DNA from: Clostridium sp.
GTDB lineage: Bacteria > Bacillota > Clostridia > Lachnospirales > Lachnospiraceae
Direction of reading: 5' to 3'
Assembly: GCA_004554205.1 (NCBI GenBank)
Contig: SFNH01000022.1
Span: 1-21,336 of the forward strand
DNA length: 21,336 bases
The notes under the pieces are model-generated. The model was given only the letters and a program-made list of their open reading frames with translations. It did no database searches and was not told where the DNA came from. Position 1 is the first letter of the stretch; every line of letters begins with the position of its first letter. Made by a program: the position numbers and the translations under genes. This document shows, piece after piece, positions 15,166 to 21,336 of the stretch.

Positions 15166-16938
15166 ATGAAACGATTGCTGCGCTATTTGAGAGATTACAA
15201 AGTGGAAAGCGTGATGGGGCCGCTCTTTAAGATGCTGGAGGCCGGCTTTGAGCTGTTTGTACCCCTGGTCGTGGCGCGCATCGTGGATGTCGGGATCCGC
15301 AACCGGGATGTATCCTATATTTTGAAGATGGGAGGACTCCTTCTTTTGCTGGCGGCAATCGGGCTTGCCTGCTCGCTCACCGCCCAGTATTTTGCGGCGA
15401 AGGCGGCGGTCGGGTTTTCCACGGGGCTTAGAAGGGATCTGTTTGCGCACATCAGCAGTCTGTCCTACAGTGAGCAGGACGCCATCGGGACCTCGACGCT
15501 TATCACCCGCATGACAAGCGACATCAATCAGGTGCAGACGGGCGTGAATCTGACGCTGCGGCTTTTTTTACGCTCCCCGTTTATCGTGCTTGGGGCGGTG
15601 GTGATGGCATTTACGGTCAACGTGAAGGCGGCGATGGTGTTTGCGGTGGCGATCCCGCTGCTGTGCGTTGTGGTATTCGGAATCATGGCGGTCAGCATGC
15701 CTCTTTACAAAACGGTGCAGAGGCAGCTTGACCGGGTGACGCAGGCGACGAGAGAGAACCTGACGGGCGCAAGGGTCATCCGCGCATTCAACAGGCAGGA
15801 GGACGAGATCAGGGATTTTGAGGCGTCCAACAGCCGCCTTGTGGATTTCCAGGTGTTTGTGGGAAAGATTTCCGCCCTGATGAATCCGGTAACCTATGTG
15901 ATCGTCAACCTGTCAATCGTGGCTGTAGTCTGGATCTCCGGAAAGCAGGTGGATTCCGGCATCCTTTCGCAGGGCGACACGATCGCGCTTGTCAATTATA
16001 TGTCGCAGATTCTGGTGGAGCTGATCAAGCTGGCAAACCTGATCATTTCCATTTCTAAGGCGCTCGCGTGTGCAAACCGAATCAGCGCAGTGTTTGACGA
16101 AAAGAGCAGCATAACAGATCCTGAGACGGGGCTGAAAGCGCATGAAACGGCGTCGGGGGCGGACGGCGAAGAACCCGCAAAGGTGCAGTTTTCCCATGTG
16201 AATTTCTCCTACAAAAACGCAAAAGAAGATTCCCTGACCGGTATTGATCTGACCGTAAGGCGCGGACAGACCATCGGCATCATCGGCGGAACCGGCTCCG
16301 GCAAGTCCTCCCTGGTGAATCTGATCCCGCGTTTTTATGATGTGCGGGAAGGCGCTGTTCTTGTCGACGGAAGGGATGTGCGGGATTATCCCCTGGATGA
16401 GCTCCGGGGAAAAATCGGCGTGGTGCCGCAGAAGGCGGTGCTGTTTAAGGGAACCCTGCGGGAAAACATGAAGTGGGGGAAAAAGAACGCCACCGACGAG
16501 GAGATTTACCGCGCGCTCGACATTGCCCAGGCGCGGGAGTTTGTGGACGGCAAGGGAAAGGGGCTCGATCTCTTTGTCGAGCAGGGCGGCAAGAACTTAT
16601 CCGGGGGTCAGAGACAGCGCCTCACGATCGCGCGGGCGCTGGTGCGGCAGCCGGAAATCCTGATCATGGACGACAGCGCGTCGGCGCTTGATTTCGCCAC
16701 GGACGCCAGGCTTCGGAGGGCGATCCGGGAGAGTACGGGGGATATGACGGTGTTTATCGTTTCCCAGCGCGTGTCGACGATCCGGGGCGCGGATCAGATC
16801 GCGGTGCTCGACGACGGCGCAGTGGCGGGCCTTGGAACCCACAGCGAGCTTCTTGCCTCGTGCGAGGTTTACCGGGAAATCTGCTTATCCCAGCTTTCCG
16901 AAGAGGAGGTGCAGCAAGATGGCGAGAGAAGAGCTTAA
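15166..16938 (+). CDS. ABC exporter half-transporter, subunit with degenerate catalytic site
   Basis: This 590-residue protein has an N-terminal six-helix exporter domain (about 15-310) fused to a nucleotide-binding domain. Motifs are Walker A GGTGSGKS (374-381), Q-loop Gln422, signature LSGGQ (478-482) and Walker B ILIMDD (498-503). Aspartate 503 replaces the catalytic glutamate and Gln534 (IVSQR) replaces the switch histidine. These changes are those of the degenerate subunit in heterodimeric exporters such as TM287/288, LmrCD and BmrCD, so it should pair with the next gene product. Such exporters move drugs, lipids or peptides; the substrate is unknown. GGAGG at 15156-15160 precedes ATG 15166. 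A short acidic linker (about 315-345) precedes the ATPase. The 3' end overlaps the next gene by 20 bases. Confidence 0.95.
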   Translation: MKRLLRYLRDYKVESVMGPLFKMLEAGFELFVPLVVARIVDVGIRNRDVSYILKMGGLLLLLAAIGLACSLTAQYFAAKAAVGFSTGLRRDLFAHISSLSYSEQDAIGTSTLITRMTSDINQVQTGVNLTLRLFLRSPFIVLGAVVMAFTVNVKAAMVFAVAIPLLCVVVFGIMAVSMPLYKTVQRQLDRVTQATRENLTGARVIRAFNRQEDEIRDFEASNSRLVDFQVFVGKISALMNPVTYVIVNLSIVAVVWISGKQVDSGILSQGDTIALVNYMSQILVELIKLANLIISISKALACANRISAVFDEKSSITDPETGLKAHETASGADGEEPAKVQFSHVNFSYKNAKEDSLTGIDLTVRRGQTIGIIGGTGSGKSSLVNLIPRFYDVREGAVLVDGRDVRDYPLDELRGKIGVVPQKAVLFKGTLRENMKWGKKNATDEEIYRALDIAQAREFVDGKGKGLDLFVEQGGKNLSGGQRQRLTIARALVRQPEILIMDDSASALDFATDARLRRAIRESTGDMTVFIVSQRVSTIRGADQIAVLDDGAVAGLGTHSELLASCEVYREICLSQLSEEEVQQDGERRA

Positions 16939-18670
16939 GAAACATAGAACAACTCTGAAACGGATCCTGGATTACATTGGCGTTTATAAATGGATGGTGC
17001 TTTTATCGACGGCGCTTGCCGCGGTCACAGTCGCCGCGACCCTCTATGTGCCGATTCTCGTGGGACAGGGCGTGGACTTGATTTTAGGCCCGGGAAATGT
17101 GGATTTTGCGGGACTTCTCACAATCTTAAAGAGAATTGCGGCGGTTGTTTTTATCACGGCATTCGCGCAGTGGCTGATGAACCACATCAATAACCGCATC
17201 ACCTACCATGTGGTGAAGGATATACGGACAAGGGCGTTTAATCATCTGGAGATTATGCCCTTAAGCTATATCGACTCCCATGAGTACGGCGATGTCATCA
17301 GCCGGATAATCGCGGATATCGACCAGTTTTCCGAAGGACTTTTGATGGGCTTTACCCAGCTTTTCACCGGGGCGCTGACGATCCTCGGGACGCTGGGCTT
17401 CATGTTTTCGGTAAACCCGTCGATCACGGCGGTCGTGGTGCTCGTGACGCCGCTGTCGCTGCTTGTGGCGAGCTACATTGCAAAAAAGACCTTCTCGATG
17501 TTCAGGCTTCAGTCCCAGACGCGGGGCGAGCTCACCTCCCTGGTGGATGAGATGGTGGGAAATGAGAAGGTGGTGCAGGCGTTCGGATACGAGGATGAGG
17601 CAAAGGAGCGGTTTGATCAGATCAATGAGCTGCTTGGAAAGTACAGCCTGCGGGCGATATTTTTCTCCTCCGTCACAAATCCTTCCACTCGCTTCGTCAA
17701 CAGCGTGGTGTACGCAAGCGTCGGTGTGACGGGGGCATTCGCGGCGATCCGGGGCTTTTTAAGCGTCGGTCAGCTCTCGGCGTTTTTAAGCTATGCAAAC
17801 CAGTACACGAAGCCCTTTAACGAGATTTCCGGCGTGGTGACGGAGCTTCAGAATGCGCTTGCCTGCGCGGCGCGCGTGTTTGACCTGATCAATGAGCCGA
17901 CGATCCTAAAGGAGGATGAGGACGCGGTCGTTCTCACGGATGTGGATGGGAGCGTGACGCTTGACGCGGTGGATTTCTCCTATCTCCCGGAGGTTCCGCT
18001 CATTGAAAACTTAAATCTCGATGTAAAGCCGGGGCAGAGAATCGCGATCGTAGGGCCGACCGGCTGCGGCAAGACGACGATCATCAATCTGCTGATGCGC
18101 TTTTACGATGTAAAGAGCGGCTCCATCAGGGTTTCCGGGAATGATATCCGCCATGTGACGCGAAAGAGCCTGCGGGAGAACTACGGTATGGTGCTGCAGG
18201 AGACCTGGCTGAAGGCGGGGACGATCCGGGAAAATATTGCCTACGGGAGACCCGACGCCACTGAGGAGGAGATCGTCCGGGCGGCGAAGGAGGCCCACGC
18301 TCACAGCTTTATCAGGCGTATGCCGGAAGGCTATGATACCGTGATCTCCGAGGACGGCGGCAATCTCTCCCAGGGTCAGAAGCAGCTTCTGTGCATCGCC
18401 CGCGTGATGCTCTGCCTGCCGCCGATGCTGATCCTGGACGAGGCGACGTCATCCATTGACACGCGCACTGAAATCCGCATTCAGAAGGCGTTTGCCGCCA
18501 TGATGCAGGGACGTACCAGCTTTATCGTCGCGCACCGCTTATCCACGATAAAGGAGGCCGACGTGATCCTCGTGATGAAGGACGGGCATATCATCGAGCA
18601 GGGGACACACGAAAGCCTGCTTAAAAGTCACGGCTTCTATGCGAATCTTTACAACAGCCAGTGGCAGTAA
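16919..18670 (+). CDS. ABC exporter half-transporter, subunit with intact Walker B glutamate
   Basis: The 583-residue partner has six membrane helices (about 20-310) and a nucleotide-binding domain with Walker A GPTGCGKT (379-386), Walker B MLILDE (503-508, Glu508) and switch His539 (IVAHR). Its signature motif is LSQGQ (483-487), which departs from LSGGQ. With the preceding protein this predicts one competent ATP site (this Walker A/B plus the partner's LSGGQ) and one degenerate site. ATG 16919 is chosen because GAGGAGG at 16903-16909 has a 9-base spacer; the frame upstream of it lies within the first gene. Overlap of 20 bases suggests translational coupling. No regulator gene is adjacent. 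No good terminator is visible after the stop. Confidence 0.95.
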   Translation: MAREELKKHRTTLKRILDYIGVYKWMVLLSTALAAVTVAATLYVPILVGQGVDLILGPGNVDFAGLLTILKRIAAVVFITAFAQWLMNHINNRITYHVVKDIRTRAFNHLEIMPLSYIDSHEYGDVISRIIADIDQFSEGLLMGFTQLFTGALTILGTLGFMFSVNPSITAVVVLVTPLSLLVASYIAKKTFSMFRLQSQTRGELTSLVDEMVGNEKVVQAFGYEDEAKERFDQINELLGKYSLRAIFFSSVTNPSTRFVNSVVYASVGVTGAFAAIRGFLSVGQLSAFLSYANQYTKPFNEISGVVTELQNALACAARVFDLINEPTILKEDEDAVVLTDVDGSVTLDAVDFSYLPEVPLIENLNLDVKPGQRIAIVGPTGCGKTTIINLLMRFYDVKSGSIRVSGNDIRHVTRKSLRENYGMVLQETWLKAGTIRENIAYGRPDATEEEIVRAAKEAHAHSFIRRMPEGYDTVISEDGGNLSQGQKQLLCIARVMLCLPPMLILDEATSSIDTRTEIRIQKAFAAMMQGRTSFIVAHRLSTIKEADVILVMKDGHIIEQGTHESLLKSHGFYANLYNSQWQ

Positions 18671-18728
18671 GCAGGCTTTCCTGGGCTAGGCGACATAAAA
18701 TCCGGCGTAAAATCCGCCGAGATGGATA

Positions 18729-18757
18729 TGGACAAAAGCGCGTTTTCCGATTATAAT
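18729..18757 (+). promoter_or_regulatory. Sigma-A promoter for nrdG
   Basis: TGGACA (18729-18734), a 17-base spacer and a perfect TATAAT (18752-18757) lie in the 135-base gap after the ABC genes, 48 bases before the nrdG start. This indicates independent transcription of nrdG. Confidence 0.8.
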
Positions 18758-18805
18758 GAAAGTCCACAGTAGACGGAGATTTCGCCATGTATGGAGGGGA
18801 AGCTT

Positions 18806-19330
18806 ATGAATTATGCGACGATCAAGCCGGTGGATATTGCCAACGGCCCCGGTGTGAGAGTGTCCCTGTTTGTCAGTGGATGTACGCATCACTGCAAGGG
18901 CTGCTTCAATGCTGAGGCGTGGGATTTTGATTTTGGAGAGCCGTTTACGGAGGCGGTGCAGGAGGAGGTATTGAGGCATCTTAATCATCACTATATCGAG
19001 GGGCTGACACTGCTTGGCGGGGAGCCCATGGAGCCGGTCAACCAGGAGGCCCTTCTCCCGTTTATAAAAAAGGTTCGGGAGAGACTGCCGGAGAAGTCAA
19101 TCTGGTGTTTTACCGGATATGATTTTGAGAGCGACATTTTAGGGCGGATGATGAAGGAGTCCCAGGTGACACGGGAGCTGGTCGCGCTGTTTGACGTTAT
19201 GGTGGACGGCAAATTTGTCGAGGAAAAAAAGAATTTGAGTCTGCGGTTCAGAGGCTCGGAGAATCAGAGAATCCTTGATGTAAAAAAATCACTCGAAGAG
19301 GGCAGAGCGGTGTGGGCCGAGGGGTTGTAA
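18806..19330 (+). CDS. nrdG: Anaerobic ribonucleoside-triphosphate reductase activating protein
   Basis: NrdG is the radical SAM enzyme that installs the glycyl radical on the class III ribonucleotide reductase NrdD, allowing oxygen-free dNTP synthesis. The 174-residue protein starts with MNYATIKPVDIANGPGVRVS and carries the radical SAM cysteine motif C-x3-C-x2-C (C26, C30, C33) followed by FN.E.WDF and a GGEPM motif (71-75). Length and layout are typical. ATG 18806 is chosen because GGAGG at 18793-18797 has an 8-base spacer; an ATG at 18791 is part of the leader. nrdD, usually the immediate neighbour, is not present anywhere in the window. The stop codon lies inside a large inverted repeat. 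Confidence 0.95.
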   Translation: MNYATIKPVDIANGPGVRVSLFVSGCTHHCKGCFNAEAWDFDFGEPFTEAVQEEVLRHLNHHYIEGLTLLGGEPMEPVNQEALLPFIKKVRERLPEKSIWCFTGYDFESDILGRMMKESQVTRELVALFDVMVDGKFVEEKKNLSLRFRGSENQRILDVKKSLEEGRAVWAEGL

Positions 19331-19372
19331 CAGTTCAGCCATTTTTCTTTTGCCGCATGGCTGAACTGTTAC
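19327..19372. repeat. Perfect 16-bp inverted repeat overlapping the nrdG stop codon
   Basis: GTAACAGTTCAGCCAT (19327-19342) is exactly inverted as ATGGCTGAACTGTTAC (19357-19372) around a 14-base, T-rich loop. It could fold into a stable stem-loop and may act in nrdG mRNA 3'-end formation, but no T-tract follows on either strand. A 13-base motif from its left arm recurs with one change at 21239-21251, which suggests a dispersed palindromic repeat. Confidence 0.75.
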
Positions 19373-19401
19373 GAGGAGTTTAAGAAGAGCGCGTTAAAAC
19401 A

Positions 19402-19430
19402 TTGACAAGAGATATGGATAATGGTAAGCT
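19402..19430 (+). promoter_or_regulatory. Probable promoter for the FMN-binding protein gene
   Basis: A perfect TTGACA (19402-19407) is followed after 17 bases by TAAGCT (19425-19430), a weak -10 that is helped by an upstream TGG (extended -10, 19422-19424). It lies 49 bases before the start codon. Confidence 0.5.
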
Positions 19431-19478
19431 AATAAAAGTGAACACGATATTATTTTTTCAGATACAGGAGGAAAAGAC

Positions 19479-19871
19479 ATGAATAAGACAAATAAAATAG
19501 GACTTGCCGTGATGGCGGTCGCCGCGGTGGCGGTAGTCGCCCTGGCAGACCCGGCTTACAGTGCGCTGACAAAAAAGACCGCGGCGGCGGGGGGCGATGC
19601 GGCGGCAGGCGGGGGGACGGTTCTCACCGGCGAGGCGGACGGATTCGGCGGCCCGATCAAGGCCGAGGTGACGCTTGGCGCAGATGGAAAGATCGCGGAT
19701 CTGAAACTGACCGGCGACGGCGAGACGGAAGGGATCGGAGCGGCGGCATTGGATCCGTTAAAGACAGCGATCCTGGAGAAGAAGGGACTGGACGGAGTAG
19801 ATGCGGTCGCGGGGGCGACGATTACCTCCAACGGCGTATTTGATGCGGTGAAAGCGGCGATGGGTGAATAA
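19479..19871 (+). CDS. Small exported FMN-binding domain protein (flavinylated)
   Basis: The 130-residue protein has a hydrophobic N-terminal segment (about 7-28), an Ala/Gly-rich linker, and one FMN-binding domain (about 47-129) related to the domain in NqrC/RnfG and PplA. The segment DAVAGATITSNG contains the G-A-T-[IL]-T motif in which the first threonine (Thr114) is usually linked covalently to FMN by ApbE. It therefore probably carries electrons on the outer side of the membrane. No lipobox cysteine is seen, so it may be anchored by the uncleaved N-terminal helix or secreted. AGGAGG at 19466-19471 precedes ATG 19479. No ApbE, RNF or dehydrogenase gene is nearby. A terminator follows, so it is probably transcribed alone. 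Confidence 0.9.
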   Translation: MNKTNKIGLAVMAVAAVAVVALADPAYSALTKKTAAAGGDAAAGGGTVLTGEADGFGGPIKAEVTLGADGKIADLKLTGDGETEGIGAAALDPLKTAILEKKGLDGVDAVAGATITSNGVFDAVKAAMGE

Positions 19872-19897
19872 ATCGGGCCGCTTTGCGAAAAATTAGG

Positions 19898-19935
19898 AAA
19901 GCAGGAGATATCGGAAGCGGTATTTTCTGCTTTTT
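19898..19935 (+). terminator. Rho-independent terminator after the FMN-binding protein gene
   Basis: AAAGCAGGAGATA (19898-19910) pairs over 13 positions (two G-U wobbles) with TATTTTCTGCTTT (19921-19933), with a 10-base loop and a run of five T ending at 19935. It lies 26 bases after the stop codon and 40 before the M20 start. Confidence 0.75.
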
Positions 19936-19974
19936 GCCTATGAAAGACCATCTGATGGAAAAGGAGAATGTGCA

Positions 19975-21201
19975 ATGACGTCAAAGGGACTCATGGAGGA
20001 GGCTTCAAAGCTTCAGGAAACACTGGTAAGCGAGAGGCGGTATCTGCATTCCCATGCGGAGACAGGATTTGAGCTAAAGGATACGATCGCCTTTGTTAAA
20101 AAGGAGCTGCTTAAGATGGGCTATGAGCCGAAGGCATGCGGAAAGGCGGGACTTGTCTGCTTGGCGGGCGGGAAAAAGCCGGGCAGGGTTTTCCTGATAC
20201 GGGGCGACATGGATGCGCTGCCGATCAAGGAGGAGGCCGATGTTGAGTTTGCATCTTCAAACGGGAGGATGCACGCCTGCGGCCATGATATGCACACCAC
20301 GATGATGTTAGGGGCCGCGAGACTCTTAAAGGAGCACGAGGACGAGATCGAGGGAACTGTGAAGCTGATGTTTCAGCCTGCCGAGGAGATTTTTGAAGGC
20401 TCAAACGACATGATCGAGGCGGGGCTGTTAGAGAATCCGAAGGTGGACGCAGCGCTGATGATCCATGTGATGGCGGGGATGCCGTTTGCCGCCGGTACCG
20501 TCGTTGTATCTGCTCCGGGAGTCAGCGCTCCGGCCGCGGATTATTTTGAGATCACAGTCCGGGGAAAGGGCTGTCACGGCTCGATGCCAAATACGGGCAT
20601 CGATCCGCTGAATGCCGCCGCCCACATTCTGATCGCGCTCCAGGAGATTCATGCGAGAGAGTTAGCGATGGGCGATCGCGCCGTTTTGACGGTCGGGACG
20701 ATGAATGCCGGGACCGCAGCGAATGTGATCCCCGACACGGTTGTGATGGGAGGAAGTCTGCGCACCTTTGACGAGGAGACGCGCGCCTACATCAAGGAGC
20801 GGATGGCTGAGATCGCGGAGGGGACGGCGAAGGCATTTCGCGCGGAGGCGGAGGTCACCTTCGGAAGCGGCTGTCCGACACTGGTAAATGATCCGGAATT
20901 GTCCGAGGCCGCCGCAAACTATGTAAAGGAGCTTCTTGGGAGCGGGAAGGCATTTTCCGTCGAGGAATTGAACCGCATGGGCGGAGGAGGGAAATCATCA
21001 AAAACCGCGGGCTCGGAGGACTTTGCCTATGTGAGCCATAAGGTGCCCTCCATCATGCTGGCGCTCGCCGCGGGACAGCCGGAGAAGGGCTACCGCTATC
21101 CGCAGCATCACCCGATGGTAAAATTCGACGAGGAGGCGCTCGCCGGAGGAAGCGCGGTCTACGCCTACACGGCGATGCGGTGGCTTGAGGAGCATAAGTA
21201 A
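19975..21201 (+). CDS. M20 family metallo-amidohydrolase (hippurate / N-acyl amino acid hydrolase-like)
   Basis: M20D enzymes hydrolyse amide bonds of N-acyl amino acids or similar conjugates in a di-metal site. The 408-residue protein has the standard pattern: an N-terminal R.YLH.HAE.GF, RGDMDALPI (76-84), metal ligands in MHACGHDMH (99-107; Cys102, His104), QPAEE (134-138; Glu137/138), a second-domain histidine (His164), a dimerisation domain with GKGCHGSMP, and the late SEDFAYV and QHHPMVKFDEEAL motifs (His378/379). AAGGAGA at 19961-19967 with a 7-base spacer sets the start at 19975. A terminator sits upstream, and no good separate promoter is visible, so it may depend on read-through. Exact substrate (hippurate, indole-acyl, N-acetyl-diaminopimelate) cannot be told by eye. 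Confidence 0.94.
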   Translation: MTSKGLMEEASKLQETLVSERRYLHSHAETGFELKDTIAFVKKELLKMGYEPKACGKAGLVCLAGGKKPGRVFLIRGDMDALPIKEEADVEFASSNGRMHACGHDMHTTMMLGAARLLKEHEDEIEGTVKLMFQPAEEIFEGSNDMIEAGLLENPKVDAALMIHVMAGMPFAAGTVVVSAPGVSAPAADYFEITVRGKGCHGSMPNTGIDPLNAAAHILIALQEIHARELAMGDRAVLTVGTMNAGTAANVIPDTVVMGGSLRTFDEETRAYIKERMAEIAEGTAKAFRAEAEVTFGSGCPTLVNDPELSEAAANYVKELLGSGKAFSVEELNRMGGGGKSSKTAGSEDFAYVSHKVPSIMLALAAGQPEKGYRYPQHHPMVKFDEEALAGGSAVYAYTAMRWLEEHK

Positions 21202-21238
21202 AACGGATGCGTGAGGAGAAATCATAATAAAGAAAAAC

Positions 21239-21278
21239 TGTAACTGTTCAGTAGGTCTGCGCATTTTCTGCGCTGACC
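21239..21278. repeat. Repeat motif and imperfect stem-loop after the M20 gene
   Basis: TGTAACTGTTCAG (21239-21251) matches 12 of 13 bases of the left-arm motif near nrdG (19326-19338). It is followed by an imperfect stem: GGTCTGCGCA (21254-21263) against TGCGCTGACC (21269-21278), one mismatch, 5-base loop. No T-tract follows, so a terminator call is not supported. Confidence 0.45.
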
Positions 21279-21299
21279 GTAAGAAAACACGGCGTATAA

Positions 21300-21328
21300 T
21301 TGACATTCCCGCAGGATAAAATCATAAT
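21300..21328 (+). promoter_or_regulatory. Strong sigma-A promoter for a gene beyond the window
   Basis: TTGACA (21300-21305), an exact 17-base spacer and CATAAT (21323-21328, 5/6) lie at the window end. A perfect TATAAT at 21295-21300 overlaps the -35 and has a weak partner CTGACC (21273-21278), so two start sites are possible. The 135 bases after the M20 gene contain only this promoter and the repeat. Confidence 0.7.
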
Positions 21329-21336
21329 GTAATTAC

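Noticed and set aside
15166..16938. Inactivated ABC transporter subunit (Asp in place of Glu, Gln in place of His)
   Set aside because: The changes are the known pattern of heterodimeric exporters and the partner has the complementary intact residues, so there is no reason to call it a broken gene.
18700..18722. Stem-loop CGGCG...CGCCG after the ABC exporter genes
   Set aside because: A 5-bp stem without a T-tract; it is not a convincing terminator.
19327..19372. Intrinsic terminator for nrdG
   Set aside because: The stem is excellent but there is no T-tract after it on either strand; it was kept as a repeat instead.
1..21336. CRISPR array, tRNA, rRNA, insertion sequence or prophage genes
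   Set aside because: No regularly spaced repeats, cloverleaf-type sequences, transposase or phage motifs were seen on reading either strand.

Overview
The window looks like chromosomal DNA of an anaerobic, moderately GC-rich Firmicute, most likely a Clostridia / Lachnospiraceae-type organism. This is an inference from five things. Strong AGGAGG-type ribosome binding sites precede most genes. The promoters are consensus sigma-A type. A ruvA-ruvB-zapA-U32 order is present. There is an anaerobic ribonucleotide reductase activase. A clostridial Csp-like subtilase is also encoded. No tRNA, rRNA, CRISPR array, transposase or phage gene was seen. Coding density is very high: the largest gaps are about 135-170 bases, so no stretch above 300 bases lacks a gene.

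Bases 1-7943 (+ strand) run in one direction. They hold the 3' end of a 5'-nucleotidase-family gene (noticeably AT-richer than the rest), then ruvA and ruvB (Holliday junction branch migration), a zapA-like division gene, a long U32 'peptidase' of the RlhA type, a SEDS (FtsW/RodA) glycosyltransferase, and a short class B penicillin-binding protein that overlaps it. The last two form a peptidoglycan polymerase/crosslinker pair. A perfect 15-bp hairpin closes this block and also ends the convergent NUDIX gene.

Bases 7972-14257 contain a minus-strand NUDIX hydrolase that diverges, through back-to-back promoters, from a plus-strand series. The series is an unusual ABC-class ATPase related to trypanosome MRB1590, an M32 carboxypeptidase, a Csp-like S8 protease with an intact catalytic triad, and a second NUDIX hydrolase with its own near-consensus promoter.

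Bases 14249-18670 hold a minus-strand YihY/BrkB membrane protein and, divergently, two overlapping ABC exporter half-transporters. Their motifs predict a heterodimer with one degenerate ATP site (TM287/288-like).

Bases 18671-21336 hold a stand-alone nrdG with its own promoter, a large palindrome at its stop codon, a small exported FMN-binding protein with a flavinylation motif and its own terminator, and an M20 amidohydrolase. A strong promoter at the very end points to a gene beyond the window.

Most of the window is recognisable housekeeping or common accessory content. I did not find a clearly new multi-gene system. The least explained items are the MRB1590-like ATPase with its Arg/Gly-rich insert next to two peptidases, and the palindromic repeat shared by the flanks of the FMN-binding/M20 region.
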